From DASTSN01 sp035760665 (GTDB taxonomy: Bacteria > Bacteroidota > Bacteroidia > Chitinophagales > Chitinophagaceae), in contig DASTSN010000085.1 of NCBI GenBank assembly GCA_035760665.1, positions 1 through 64,000 on the forward strand: a DNA stretch of 64,000 nucleotides. The letters run 5' to 3'. Positions 7,866 through 16,802 of this stretch are shown here, one piece after another. How positions within the stretch are numbered: the first letter of the stretch is position 1; each line of letters starts with the position of its first letter. The notes beneath the pieces are model-generated. The model had not been told where the DNA came from and made no database searches. It was given only the letters and a program-made list of their open reading frames with translations. The position numbers and the translations under genes are program-made.

Positions 7866-9590
7866 TCACAGGTTGCCTTTTTTTAGTTCTTCCACTGCGT
7901 GGTTGGCGGCCCTGGCTGTTAATGCCATAAAGGTGAGTGAAGGGTTTTGATTTCCGACGGAAGTCATGCAGGCGCCATCGGTGACAAAAACATTTGGGCA
8001 GCTATGCACCTGGTTCCATTTATTTAAAATGGAAGTTTTGGGATCCCTGCCCATACGGGCACCACCCATTTCATGGATATCGAGCCCGGGGGCCTGTTTG
8101 CTGTCGTATGGCTGAATGTTTTTGCAGCCGGCTTTCTCCAGTATTTCAGCGCCCTGGGTTAAAAAGTCTTTCAGCATTTTTTCATCATTATCGTCGTAGG
8201 CAACAGCGGTAATTAGTTGCGGAATGCCCCATTGATCTTGCTGGTCGCGGCTCAGGCGCACATGGTTGTCGTATTTGGGAATCACTTCACCCTGCATGGA
8301 CATGTATACCCCCCAGTCGCCGGCTTCGCACAAGGCTTCTTTAAAACCTGCACCAATGGCATCACCGTTTGTATCCCGCCCGGTAGTACGGTAAGCCCCC
8401 CAGAAAACTAAGTAGCCGCGCAGGAAGTCGGTTTCCTGTTTGTAAACGTTGCGAAAACTGGGCATCAGCGGCGACACGGGCCGGCGGCCGTAGTAATAGC
8501 CATCTTCGGGACCGTCAATGCCGGCACTTAAGGACCCGCGGTAGTTCTGGAATGCAATATAATGTCCCAGCAAGCCATTGTCGTTGCCCAGGCCATTGGG
8601 AAAACGCCGGGAGGTGGAATTCAGCAATACCAGGTTGCTGTTGAGGCAGGCGGCATTCACAAAAATGATCCTGGCAAAAAATTCGGTGACGGTTTTGGTA
8701 TTGGCGTCAATCACCCGCACGCCGGTGGCTTTTCCTTTTTGCTCGTCATAAATGATGGAGTGCACAACCGAGTCGGGCCGGAGCGTCAGGTTGCCTGTTC
8801 GGGCTGCCCAGGGCAGGGTAGATGAGTTGGAACTGAAGTATCCTCCATAAGGGCATCCCCGTTGGCAAAGATTACGGGCCTGGCATTGTGAGCGTCCCTG
8901 TTGTATTTGCAGGGCGCCGGCTTGGGTAAGGTTGGCACAGCGGCCCATCAGCATGCGCCGGTCTTTGTAATAACTGTTCACCCGCTGCTGCATTTGTTTT
9001 TCTGCGCAGTTAAATTCCCAAGGGGGCAGAAACTCCCCGTCGGGCAGGTGCTCGATCCCGTCTTTATTTCCGCTGATACCGGCAAATTTTTCTACATGCG
9101 AATACCAGGGGGCCAGGTCATCATACCGGATGGGCCAGTCAACGGCAAAGCCGTCCCGGGCAGGTGCTTCAAATTCATAGCGGCTCCAGCGTTGTGTTTC
9201 CCTTGCCCACATGAGCGACTTGCCGCCAACCTGGTAGCCGCGAATCCAGTCGAATGGTTTTTCCTGCACATAGGGATGCTCTTTATCTTTTACAAAAAAA
9301 TGCTGGGCAGATTCGTCGAATGCATAGCACTTACTCACGATGGGATTTTCTTTTTGCATGGCTAGCGGTAGCTGGCCACGGTGCCGGAACTCCCAGGGAT
9401 GCCTGGTGGCAGTAGGATAATCTTTGATGTGCTGCACATTTTTACCCCGTTCCAGCACCAGGGTTTTAAGCCCGTGCTCACAAAGTTCTTTGGCAGCCCA
9501 TCCGCCGCTGATACCTGAGCCAATAACAATGGCATCATACGTATGTGCGGAGATTCCTTTTGTAGTAACCTGTAAAGTATCGCCCGGCAT
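7866..9590 (-). CDS. GMC-family FAD-dependent oxidoreductase
   Basis: This protein of about 574 residues has the FAD-binding Rossmann motif GSGISGGWAAKEL (~residues 24-36), the ARETQRWSR substrate-side segment, and a Cys-rich loop (RSQCQARNLCQRGCPYGG). The C-terminal GMC block runs DIHEMGGARMG ... CPNVFVTDGACMTSVGNQNPSLTFMALTARAA (split), with the His and Asn of the active site in HEMGG and GNQNPS. Related enzymes oxidise sugars or other alcohols in the periplasm. The ATG at 9590 gives the usual short N-terminus. The frame stays open to a TTG at 9692, and those extra 34 residues look like a signal peptide (KFVLAVFSISITFPVQITIA), so a longer exported form is possible. The usual gluconate-dehydrogenase subunit 3 partner is not adjacent. 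Confidence 0.88.
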   Translation of the reverse strand: MPGDTLQVTTKGISAHTYDAIVIGSGISGGWAAKELCEHGLKTLVLERGKNVQHIKDYPTATRHPWEFRHRGQLPLAMQKENPIVSKCYAFDESAQHFFVKDKEHPYVQEKPFDWIRGYQVGGKSLMWARETQRWSRYEFEAPARDGFAVDWPIRYDDLAPWYSHVEKFAGISGNKDGIEHLPDGEFLPPWEFNCAEKQMQQRVNSYYKDRRMLMGRCANLTQAGALQIQQGRSQCQARNLCQRGCPYGGYFSSNSSTLPWAARTGNLTLRPDSVVHSIIYDEQKGKATGVRVIDANTKTVTEFFARIIFVNAACLNSNLVLLNSTSRRFPNGLGNDNGLLGHYIAFQNYRGSLSAGIDGPEDGYYYGRRPVSPLMPSFRNVYKQETDFLRGYLVFWGAYRTTGRDTNGDAIGAGFKEALCEAGDWGVYMSMQGEVIPKYDNHVRLSRDQQDQWGIPQLITAVAYDDNDEKMLKDFLTQGAEILEKAGCKNIQPYDSKQAPGLDIHEMGGARMGRDPKTSILNKWNQVHSCPNVFVTDGACMTSVGNQNPSLTFMALTARAANHAVEELKKGNL

Positions 9591-9702
9591 TGCAATCGTA
9601 ATTTGTACCGGGAAGGTAATGGATATGCTGAAAACTGCCAGCACAAATTTCACTATATTACCAGTGATTTTTTTGACGAGATTTTCCTGCAACTATCAGG
9701 CT

Positions 9703-11259
9703 ATGTATGTAAAAACAATCCTAACAGTATGCCTTGTTTTGGCGGGGCTGTCCGTACCTGCCCAGCGCAATTATTACTTCAGCAGTCATGCCGGTGATGA
9801 TGGTGACGGAAGCCGGCTGCATCCATTCAGTCCCTCTGCTTTGGGTAACCTTTTATTACAGAAAGGCGATACCGTTTTTTTTGCCGGTGGCGATACGTTT
9901 CGGGTGAAGCAGGTTTTTAAAAACATAGCTGGCGATAAAAAACAGCCCGTTGTTTTTACCACTTGGGGGAAAGGCAGGGCCTTACTGGATGGGGGTGTTG
10001 CGGAAGCCTTAATTTTTCAAAACTCCCGCTATTTTAAAATTATGCATCTTTCTTTTTTGGGTGCAGGCAGAAAAACCGGAAACAGGACAGACGGACTAAC
10101 ACTTACAGGCTGTGATTATTTTTCACTTACACACCTGGATATCGCCGGTTTTCAAAAGGCAGGATTGCTGTTATTTAATTGCCGGTTTGCAACAGTTGAC
10201 AGTGTAAATGCCCATGATAATGGAGCGGTAGGTGTACTGGTGGAAGGTGATTACAAGAAACGACTATCTGCTGATATTCACATTACGAATTGCAGGGCAG
10301 ATAATAATCCGGGTGATCCAACCAACCTGGAAAATCACAGTGGCAACGGGATACTTGTCGGGAACAGTAAAAATATCATGATCGAGTATTGCAGCGCGAC
10401 GAATAATGGCTGGGATATGCCCCGTATTGGGAATGGCCCGGTAGGCATCTGGGCATACGAGGCTGACTCGGTGATAATCCAGCATTGTATTTCGTACAGG
10501 AATAAAACGGCCACTGGTGCTGCTGATGGCGGCGGGTTTGACCTGGACGGTGGTGTCACCAACTCTATCATTCAGTATTGTTTGTCGTATGAAAACCAGG
10601 GAACCGGGTACGGCATTTATCAATATTATAGCGCCAGCCGGTGGAATAATAATATCGTCCGCTATTGTGTGAGTATTAATGACGGTAAAATAACTGAAAA
10701 TGCTTCAGGGATGTATATCTGGAATGGCTGGAATGGCGATTCCACATTCACGAACTTTTATGCATATCAGAACTTTTTTTACAATGATGAAAAATATGCT
10801 TTTAGCTTTTCGCCGCTGAGCCAGCATAAGCAGTTTTATTTTTTCAATAATATTTTTGTAGCTGCTGACACCAGTGATATTTATTATGGTACAGACAGCA
10901 GCGCCTCGGATATTTTTGCAGGAAATGTCTGGATGCGTAAAAGCGGCGGCTTTCGCCAGCATGGATTTTCTGACTTTAAAGAATGGTCAGGTAAAACAGG
11001 ATACGAACAATTAAATAAGCAAACAGCCGGCCACACATTCAATCATCCTTTATTTTTTCTGCCATCTTCCATCACACTGACCGATCCCCATGAACTTGCC
11101 GGTAGTGAACTCCTGCGCTCGTTATGCAATTTGCAATTACAAAACAAAGGCATCCACCCGGACAAAATACGCAGGTCTCTGTTAGCGAAACAGGATTTTT
11201 TCGGACATGCCCCTGTGTTGGGCAAAAAACCTGAACCAGGGATTTGTGAAATAAAATAA
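9703..11259 (+). CDS. Secreted right-handed parallel beta-helix protein
   Basis: This is a 518-residue protein. The start at 9703 gives a clean signal peptide (MYVKTILTVCLVLAGLSVPAQ); the open frame from 9424 is only antisense to the GMC gene. The mature protein opens with YYFSSHAGDDGDGS, the usual first strand of pectate-lyase-like beta-helix proteins in Bacteroidota. It then has successive ~22-residue coils rich in Asn, Asp and Gly (NCRADNNPGDP, IEYCSATNNGWD, IIQHCISYRNKTATG, IIQYCLSYENQG). Catalytic residues of a specific polysaccharide lyase cannot be assigned. It is divergent from the GMC gene. Confidence 0.82.
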   Translation: MYVKTILTVCLVLAGLSVPAQRNYYFSSHAGDDGDGSRLHPFSPSALGNLLLQKGDTVFFAGGDTFRVKQVFKNIAGDKKQPVVFTTWGKGRALLDGGVAEALIFQNSRYFKIMHLSFLGAGRKTGNRTDGLTLTGCDYFSLTHLDIAGFQKAGLLLFNCRFATVDSVNAHDNGAVGVLVEGDYKKRLSADIHITNCRADNNPGDPTNLENHSGNGILVGNSKNIMIEYCSATNNGWDMPRIGNGPVGIWAYEADSVIIQHCISYRNKTATGAADGGGFDLDGGVTNSIIQYCLSYENQGTGYGIYQYYSASRWNNNIVRYCVSINDGKITENASGMYIWNGWNGDSTFTNFYAYQNFFYNDEKYAFSFSPLSQHKQFYFFNNIFVAADTSDIYYGTDSSASDIFAGNVWMRKSGGFRQHGFSDFKEWSGKTGYEQLNKQTAGHTFNHPLFFLPSSITLTDPHELAGSELLRSLCNLQLQNKGIHPDKIRRSLLAKQDFFGHAPVLGKKPEPGICEIK

Positions 11260-11260
11260 A

Positions 11261-11281
11261 AAAAACTCTCCGACTGGAGAG
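11261..11281 (-). terminator. Rho-independent terminator of the DinB-like gene
   Basis: In the minus direction the hairpin CTCTCC-AGTC-GGAGAG (bases 11266-11271 and 11276-11281) is followed by an eight-base T run. It lies between converging genes. Confidence 0.75.
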
Positions 11282-11304
11282 GTTTGCGGTTGGTGATGGA
11301 AGTG

Positions 11305-11913
11305 TCAGTTTTGGGGATAGTTTGCATCCGCCTTCACCTCGTCCATTTGCTGCGTATGGCGATTGCTGTGGGCGGCAATAAAAAGAATCATCTGGTAAGC
11401 ATCGTACGTCCCGAAGGGTAATGTCAGCACATGATTGCGCAAATCATCATCCGTTGTTTTAACGTAATTAATGAGTTTTTCCCGGTTTTCTTTAAAAGAA
11501 GCCAGGGCTTCTTCCAGTGATTTAAACGGTGTGTTTTGTGGCTCTAATTGCGGAGAGGTTTTTACTTTTTGTGTGCGGTTTTCGATCATCTGCACAACCT
11601 GCTGATCGGTGACTTTGATGTCGGATCTTTTATCCGGATTGGCCGGCTGTTTTATTTGTGCCTCTACCATGGTCCAGAGTTGCTGCTCCGCTTCGGCGAT
11701 GTGTTTTGCATTGTCTTCCACACTCCAGCGGTCAGGTCCCGGCTTATACGTGAGTTGGGCCTCACTTAAGCCCTTTACCGCATCAAAAACACCCTGTTCT
11801 GTTTGAGATAGTAAATCGGTGGCTGCTTTTCTTTCTTCATCCGTCAGGCCTTGTTTTACACTTGTAAAAGACAGGAGAAACAATGCCGGGAGCAGCATGC
11901 GTAGCTTTTTCAT
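11305..11913 (-). CDS. Secreted DinB-like four-helix-bundle protein
   Basis: This 202-residue protein has an N-terminal signal peptide (LRMLLPALFLLSFTSV). The mature part has the DinB/YfiT four-helix layout, with three conserved metal-binding histidines: one in NAKHIAEAE (~residue 70) and two in AAHSNRHTQQ (~181-186). Typical helix starts such as GLSEAQLTYKPGPDRWSVED are also visible. DinB-like proteins are metal-dependent and some are thiol transferases. An exported member is common in this phylum, but its substrate is unknown. Confidence 0.85.
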   Translation of the reverse strand: MKKLRMLLPALFLLSFTSVKQGLTDEERKAATDLLSQTEQGVFDAVKGLSEAQLTYKPGPDRWSVEDNAKHIAEAEQQLWTMVEAQIKQPANPDKRSDIKVTDQQVVQMIENRTQKVKTSPQLEPQNTPFKSLEEALASFKENREKLINYVKTTDDDLRNHVLTLPFGTYDAYQMILFIAAHSNRHTQQMDEVKADANYPQN

Positions 11914-12219
11914 AATTTTTAAGTTTAATGATTAAATAGCGGATGGGGTGTTTGGATAGGAACAGAGAGGATAAGTAAGTTACAAAGATTTTTGAATTTC
12001 ATTTATAAATATTCTACAGCAAACATGGATGCCAGTTGCATCTTTTCCCTTGATGTATTGGCGGCACCCGGCTTTTGGGATATTGTTGTAAGCCAGGTGT
12101 TTAAAACTTTCCTTACCTTGTTAATGCCATACAATATTTTATGAACCGCTTCGTTTTTTTGAATGGGTATGATTAAACCTAGTACTACTTTTCCCGTCTC
12201 ATACCAAACTTTACTTTTT

Positions 12220-13161
12220 ATGAAAAAATTATTGTACCTGTCTTTTTTCATTTTTGCCAGTATGCTGGCGGTGCCAGCGCTGCATGCACAGGATGCTGCT
12301 GCAGATGACTCTACCGGTTTACCCGGCGATGATTTTAGCTTACAAGGCGCCCTGGAAATGTTTAAAAAGTCGTCCTCTCCCGAAGAGTTTGAGAAAATGC
12401 TGAACACGGAGAATAACCATGTCAATAATCTTGACCTGAACGGGGACGGAGAGATTGATTATATCCGTGTGGTGGATAAATCCGAAAACAACGCTCATGC
12501 TTTTGTGTTGCAGGTGCCTGTTTCGGAAACAGAAAGCCAGGATATTGCGGTGATTGAACTGGAAAAAACCGGTGACGCATCGGCCGAATTACAGATTGTG
12601 GGTGATGAAGATATTTTCGGGGAGGAAAAAATTGTGGAGCCGGCCGGCGAAGCAGGGCAGGAAGATGCGGCTTTTATTAATGATGTTCAAAAATCTTCCG
12701 GACCGTCAGCTGCAGAAATGCTCCCGGAATACAATCAGCCGCGCATTGTAGTGAACGTTTGGCTTTGGCCGGTTGTGCGGTTTGTGTATGCACCTGCCTA
12801 TACCATCTGGGTATCTCCCTGGCGCTGGCGCCATTACCCGCTTTGGTGGCATCCCTGGCGGCCGTACGGGTGGCATGTATTTCATCCTTTTGGATTACCT
12901 TATCGCCGTTCCTGTGTAATTGTGCATACCCACAGGCTGGTATATGCGCACAGGCTTTATACACCGGTAAGAATGACATCTGTAACGGTACATACCCGCT
13001 ACCAGGGACCGGTGAATCATTACCGGGTCACACGCAGAACGACAACGGTTACCGGCCCACGCGGCAACCAGTTCACAAGAAAAACAACGACAGTTGAGCG
13101 TGGTCATGGTAATAAGAAGGTAAAAGTAACGAGGACGAATGGGCGAAGAAGAAGGGGCTAA
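12220..13161 (+). CDS. Exported protein with acidic N-terminal half and Trp/His/Arg-rich basic C-terminal half
   Basis: This is a 313-residue protein; the start at 12220 is chosen for its signal peptide (MKKLLYLSFFIFASMLAVPALHAQ). Residues ~25-165 are acidic and contain an EF-hand-like loop (DLNGDGEIDYI). Residues ~175-235 are extraordinarily aromatic and basic (WLWPVVRFVYAPAYTIW, WRWRHYPLWWHPWRPYGW), and the last ~80 are basic with Thr-rich stretches (RRTTTVTG, RKTTTVERG). I know similar unnamed proteins from this phylum but no function. The charge asymmetry suggests binding to an anionic surface or polymer. Confidence 0.7.
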   Translation: MKKLLYLSFFIFASMLAVPALHAQDAAADDSTGLPGDDFSLQGALEMFKKSSSPEEFEKMLNTENNHVNNLDLNGDGEIDYIRVVDKSENNAHAFVLQVPVSETESQDIAVIELEKTGDASAELQIVGDEDIFGEEKIVEPAGEAGQEDAAFINDVQKSSGPSAAEMLPEYNQPRIVVNVWLWPVVRFVYAPAYTIWVSPWRWRHYPLWWHPWRPYGWHVFHPFGLPYRRSCVIVHTHRLVYAHRLYTPVRMTSVTVHTRYQGPVNHYRVTRRTTTVTGPRGNQFTRKTTTVERGHGNKKVKVTRTNGRRRRG

Positions 13162-13222
13162 AGAAAGCATTGGTACGTCCCGGGTAACCTGTTTAAACAA
13201 TACATCATTCTTTCAGGCATGC

Positions 13223-13252
13223 AAAAGCCGGCTGTTTTCTAAGCCGGCTTTT
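13223..13252. terminator. Bidirectional terminator
   Basis: The perfect 11-base stem AAAAGCCGGCT (13223-13233) / AGCCGGCTTTT (13242-13252), with A and T runs on its flanks, separates the converging genes ending at 13161 and 13271. Confidence 0.85.
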
Positions 13253-13270
13253 TAGTTATTAAATGCTGCT

Positions 13271-14620
13271 TTAAACCATTTCCATTTTTAGTACGGCTGC
13301 TGCTGTTTTTGCTGTTTTCAGTACAGCGGCAATGTATTGTGAGCTTAATTCAAAAGGATCGTACTCCGTGAATTCTTTTTCCAGTTTTTCCACATTGATC
13401 TTATACGAATTGTCGGAAAGAATTTTTTCAACAGCCAATTTGATTTGACGGGGACTCGGCGTCTCGGTCTTCAGGTTGATGCCCAGCTTAAAGTAACCTA
13501 CCCGTGCACAAATTTCATTTTTCCCTTCATGCACGCCGGCTACCACCATGGGCAATTTATGTTCAACCCCCAGCATCACGCCACCGTAGCCACCATTGGT
13601 AATATATGCGTCTGCATAAGGCATGACCTCGGCAAAGGGAATGTAATCTTCTATGATAATATTTTTATGCGGGTAACTTTCGCGTAATTCAGTTGTTTGC
13701 GATCCGCCGGTGGTAACCACCAGCAAGACCTCTGTATCTTTAAATGCTTCGAGGGTGGGTATCAGCAGTTTCCGGGGATCTTTCTCGACAGTGCCCTGGG
13801 TGACGAGGATCATTTTTTTATATTCCACAAGCCGTGGATCAAACCATTGTTTATGTACTGTAGTGGTAGCATGCGGCAATAGTGGTCCGATAAAACGAAT
13901 ATGCCTGCTGAGATCGCTCCTGTAATATTCAAAACCCGGTGTGCCGATTTGCAGGAAAAGATCTGATTTTTGAATATTCATATCAAACAGTGATTCCCCT
14001 TTGTGCGGTAGCTGGTATTTTTCAAACAATTGGTACATAACTCGGTGCGGCTGCTTAAAAATAATCATGTTCGCAGCTGCCCGCAGTACCGATTGCAGCA
14101 GTTTGCCCAGGGCTGTGTAACTGGGGGTCATGGCCAGACCGGCCGGCGGCAGGTCTTTCGAGGTTTCCGTTAAAGGCATCACACCAATGGAAATAACAGG
14201 AATACGCATACGCTCTTTTACAAAGGGAATACCGGTAAAGGCGCAATCAGCTATCATCAGGTCAAAGGGAAATGATGCATGAATAGCCTTTATGTCTTCA
14301 TAGTATTCCGGTCCGCGCAGGATGAAGGCATTAATAATATCAAACTTCAGTTTGCCGATCTGGGTTTTCTTTTTTTTACGGCCAGGAAAAAATTGATCAA
14401 AATTATTATCGCTAACATCAATTGCTTTTTTAAAGGGATAATGCGGGATGTTTAGTTTGCCCAGTTTTTTCGCATAACCGGAAGAGGTATACCACGTGAC
14501 ATCGTAACCGGTGAGGGACAAATGAACGGCCAACCCGGTCAACGGGTTAAAATGGCCATCGGCCGGAAAACTGGCGAATAAAATTTTTTTACGATCGCCG
14601 GGTTGCTTTGAACTGTACAT
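13271..14620 (-). CDS. UDP-glycosyltransferase-like protein (GT1/MGT type)
   Basis: This is a 449-residue GT-B fold enzyme. The N-terminal acceptor domain begins KKILFASFPADGHFNPLTGLA (His in the GHFNP loop is the usual catalytic base). The C-terminal donor domain has VTQGTVEKDP (~residue 275) and the nucleotide-sugar site TNGGYGGVMLGVEHKLPMVV (~345-364), corresponding to the HCGxNS region of GT1 enzymes. Relatives glycosylate macrolides, carotenoids or flavonoids; the acceptor here cannot be told. No natural-product cluster surrounds it. Confidence 0.88.
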   Translation of the reverse strand: MYSSKQPGDRKKILFASFPADGHFNPLTGLAVHLSLTGYDVTWYTSSGYAKKLGKLNIPHYPFKKAIDVSDNNFDQFFPGRKKKKTQIGKLKFDIINAFILRGPEYYEDIKAIHASFPFDLMIADCAFTGIPFVKERMRIPVISIGVMPLTETSKDLPPAGLAMTPSYTALGKLLQSVLRAAANMIIFKQPHRVMYQLFEKYQLPHKGESLFDMNIQKSDLFLQIGTPGFEYYRSDLSRHIRFIGPLLPHATTTVHKQWFDPRLVEYKKMILVTQGTVEKDPRKLLIPTLEAFKDTEVLLVVTTGGSQTTELRESYPHKNIIIEDYIPFAEVMPYADAYITNGGYGGVMLGVEHKLPMVVAGVHEGKNEICARVGYFKLGINLKTETPSPRQIKLAVEKILSDNSYKINVEKLEKEFTEYDPFELSSQYIAAVLKTAKTAAAVLKMEMV

Positions 14621-14769
14621 GAAAAATAAGGTTTAATGGTAGTGCAATATTATAGGCAGATCACAGGCAGGAAAAGGGTGCCGTACATGAATTGCTTCAT
14701 TTGCCGCATGAAATGGTAAAGAAGTGGCCCAGCGTGTATGTTTCGGCTGGACAGGCTACAGGTATTTCT

Positions 14770-14802
14770 TTTGTGTTGTAAAAGAAAAGTCCTCACTCTT
14801 TG
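14770..14802 (+). promoter_or_regulatory. Possible promoter of the lectin/PKD gene
   Basis: TTTG (14770-14773), a 21-base spacer, then ACTCTTTG (14795-14802), which matches six of eight positions of the Bacteroidota -7 element TAnnTTTG. It lies 33 bases before the chosen ATG at 14836. Confidence 0.35.
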
Positions 14803-14835
14803 CTAAATTGTGTGGATTTACAGCCGAAGCTGCTT

Positions 14836-16791
14836 ATGACCAGGTTAGCCCGTATCACTCTTTTTTTTTGGTTTTCCGTACTGCCAGGTGTTTACCTGCA
14901 AGCGCAGTCAAATACGTATATTCTTAATGGTTATGCCACCCAGAACAGCTGCAACTGCTATACCCTTACTCAGCCTGTTGTAAATGAAAATGGCAGTGTG
15001 TGGAATGCCGGCAAAATAGATCTGACACAACCGTTTGACTTTGTCTTTAATGTGTTTTTGGGTTGTCTTGACCAGGAGGGTGCCGATGGAATTGTGTTTA
15101 TGCTGCAACCCATCAGTACAAGTATTGGTACCACCGGTGAGGGAATGGGCTTCCAGGGTGTTGCTCCTTCTATCGGCATTTCACTGGATACCTGGCAAAA
15201 CCTGAACCTGAATGACCCCGTGTATGATCACATCAGCATCCAGGCCAATGGAGTGGTGGCACATGGTTCCGATCTTGCCGGGCCTGTGCCTGCTTCACCT
15301 GTGAGCGACAATATTGAAGATTGCAAATGGCATTTACTCAGGATCAGCTGGGATCCTGCTGCCTACAGTCTGAAAGCCTATTTTGACGGTTCATTACGGG
15401 TACAGGCAACCGTAAATTTGGTAGCTACTATTTTCAATAACGACCCGATGGTTTATTGGGGATTCAGCGCAGCGACCGGCGGGTCTGTAAATCTGCAGCG
15501 ATTTTGTACGGCTCTCAATCCATTGTTTTCTACCGGCTCAGCGAATGATGCAGTTTGCCTCGGTAAGCCTATTCAATTTAATAACCAGTCTCAGTCATTT
15601 GCTCCTATCAAAAGTTATTACTGGGATTTTGGAGATGGCACTACCAGTACAGTTGCTGCCCCAGGGGCACACCTGTACCAGCGGCCCGACGTTTATACCG
15701 TTAAGCTGGCGATAACGGGTATGGATGGGTGCAATAGTGATACGCTGGAAAAGGTTATCCGCATCGGTGATACGCCTATGCCAGCTTTTTCGGTGTTCGA
15801 TACCTGCGCAGGGTTGCCCCCGCGCATCATTGATCAATCAGTTGTAAATGTGGGATCTGTGAATACATGGCATTGGTTACTTGATGGCACTACCCCGGCA
15901 GTTCAGCAGGCCCCGCAGTTCGGCAATTTGCCGGCTGGCACTCACCACTTACAGCTAGCGGTGGCCAGTGATATTGGATGCCCTTCAGATACAGTGATGA
16001 AAAGCTTTAACCTGGCGCCAATTCCGGTCATTGATTTTGCCGTTAAAAATGGATGTGTAAACGACCCGCTTCAATTTACCGGTGTTCAGTCAGACAACCA
16101 GACAACTGTGACCGGCTGGAACTGGCAATGGGAAACTAATAATGCGGCTACTCAACAGACAGCAACAATTGTTTTTGCCAATCCCGGGAATAAAACAATT
16201 CAACTGACAGCTACTGCTTCAAACGGTTGTCGTTCTTTACCGGTGTCAAAATCCATTTTTATTAATGCAGTGCATGTTTTTGCTGGCAATGATACAATTG
16301 TGTTAAAGGAAAGTCCTTTTCAGTTACATGCGACCGTTAGTCAGGCTGGTACAGCTTCTTATACGGTTAGCTGGCAGCCGTTTACTGGTTTAGATAACAG
16401 TAGCATTCCCAATCCTGGCGGAATGCTGGAAGACGATCAGGTTTATTTATGTAAAGCTACCACACAAGAGGGTTGCCAGGCAGAAGACTCTGTGAAGGTT
16501 ACAGTATTCAAAGGATCGGCTGTGTATGTGCCTACCGGGTTTACTCCTAATGGAGATGGGCGCAATGATGTGTTACGGCCTTACCTGGCCGCGATTAAAG
16601 AGCTTTCCTTTTTTTCGGTATACAACCGCTGGGGGCAACTGGTGTTTACCACCAATCAGCCGGGTAATGGTTGGGATGGTACAATCAATGGAATACAACA
16701 ACCAGTGGGCACATATGTTTGGCGCTTAAAGGCGGTGGATGTTGTAGGAAACGTCTACGTACGGCAGGGCACTACAACGCTGATCCGGTAA
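14836..16791 (+). CDS. Large surface protein: L-type lectin domain, PKD domains, gliding-motility-associated C-terminal domain
   Basis: This is a 651-residue exported protein. The start at 14836 gives a signal peptide (RLARITLFFWFSVLPGVYLQAQ). Residues ~25-235 resemble the bacterial L-type (legume-like) lectin fold (GSVWNAGKIDLTQPFDFVF, DGIVFMLQ, YWGFSAATGG). A PKD domain follows (SYYWDFGDGTTS at ~260-271) with at least one further PKD-like module. The last ~90 residues are the gliding-motility-associated domain (FTPNGDGRNDVLRP ... YNRWGQLVF ... WDG ... GTYVWRLKA), a T9SS type B sorting signal. It is probably a cell-surface adhesin binding glycans. Confidence 0.9.
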   Translation: MTRLARITLFFWFSVLPGVYLQAQSNTYILNGYATQNSCNCYTLTQPVVNENGSVWNAGKIDLTQPFDFVFNVFLGCLDQEGADGIVFMLQPISTSIGTTGEGMGFQGVAPSIGISLDTWQNLNLNDPVYDHISIQANGVVAHGSDLAGPVPASPVSDNIEDCKWHLLRISWDPAAYSLKAYFDGSLRVQATVNLVATIFNNDPMVYWGFSAATGGSVNLQRFCTALNPLFSTGSANDAVCLGKPIQFNNQSQSFAPIKSYYWDFGDGTTSTVAAPGAHLYQRPDVYTVKLAITGMDGCNSDTLEKVIRIGDTPMPAFSVFDTCAGLPPRIIDQSVVNVGSVNTWHWLLDGTTPAVQQAPQFGNLPAGTHHLQLAVASDIGCPSDTVMKSFNLAPIPVIDFAVKNGCVNDPLQFTGVQSDNQTTVTGWNWQWETNNAATQQTATIVFANPGNKTIQLTATASNGCRSLPVSKSIFINAVHVFAGNDTIVLKESPFQLHATVSQAGTASYTVSWQPFTGLDNSSIPNPGGMLEDDQVYLCKATTQEGCQAEDSVKVTVFKGSAVYVPTGFTPNGDGRNDVLRPYLAAIKELSFFSVYNRWGQLVFTTNQPGNGWDGTINGIQQPVGTYVWRLKAVDVVGNVYVRQGTTTLIR

Positions 16792-16802
16792 ACAGGGATT
16801 GC

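Noticed and set aside
9424..9702. Upstream extension of the beta-helix gene
   Set aside because: The added residues are antisense to the GMC gene; the ATG at 9703 is directly followed by a good signal peptide.
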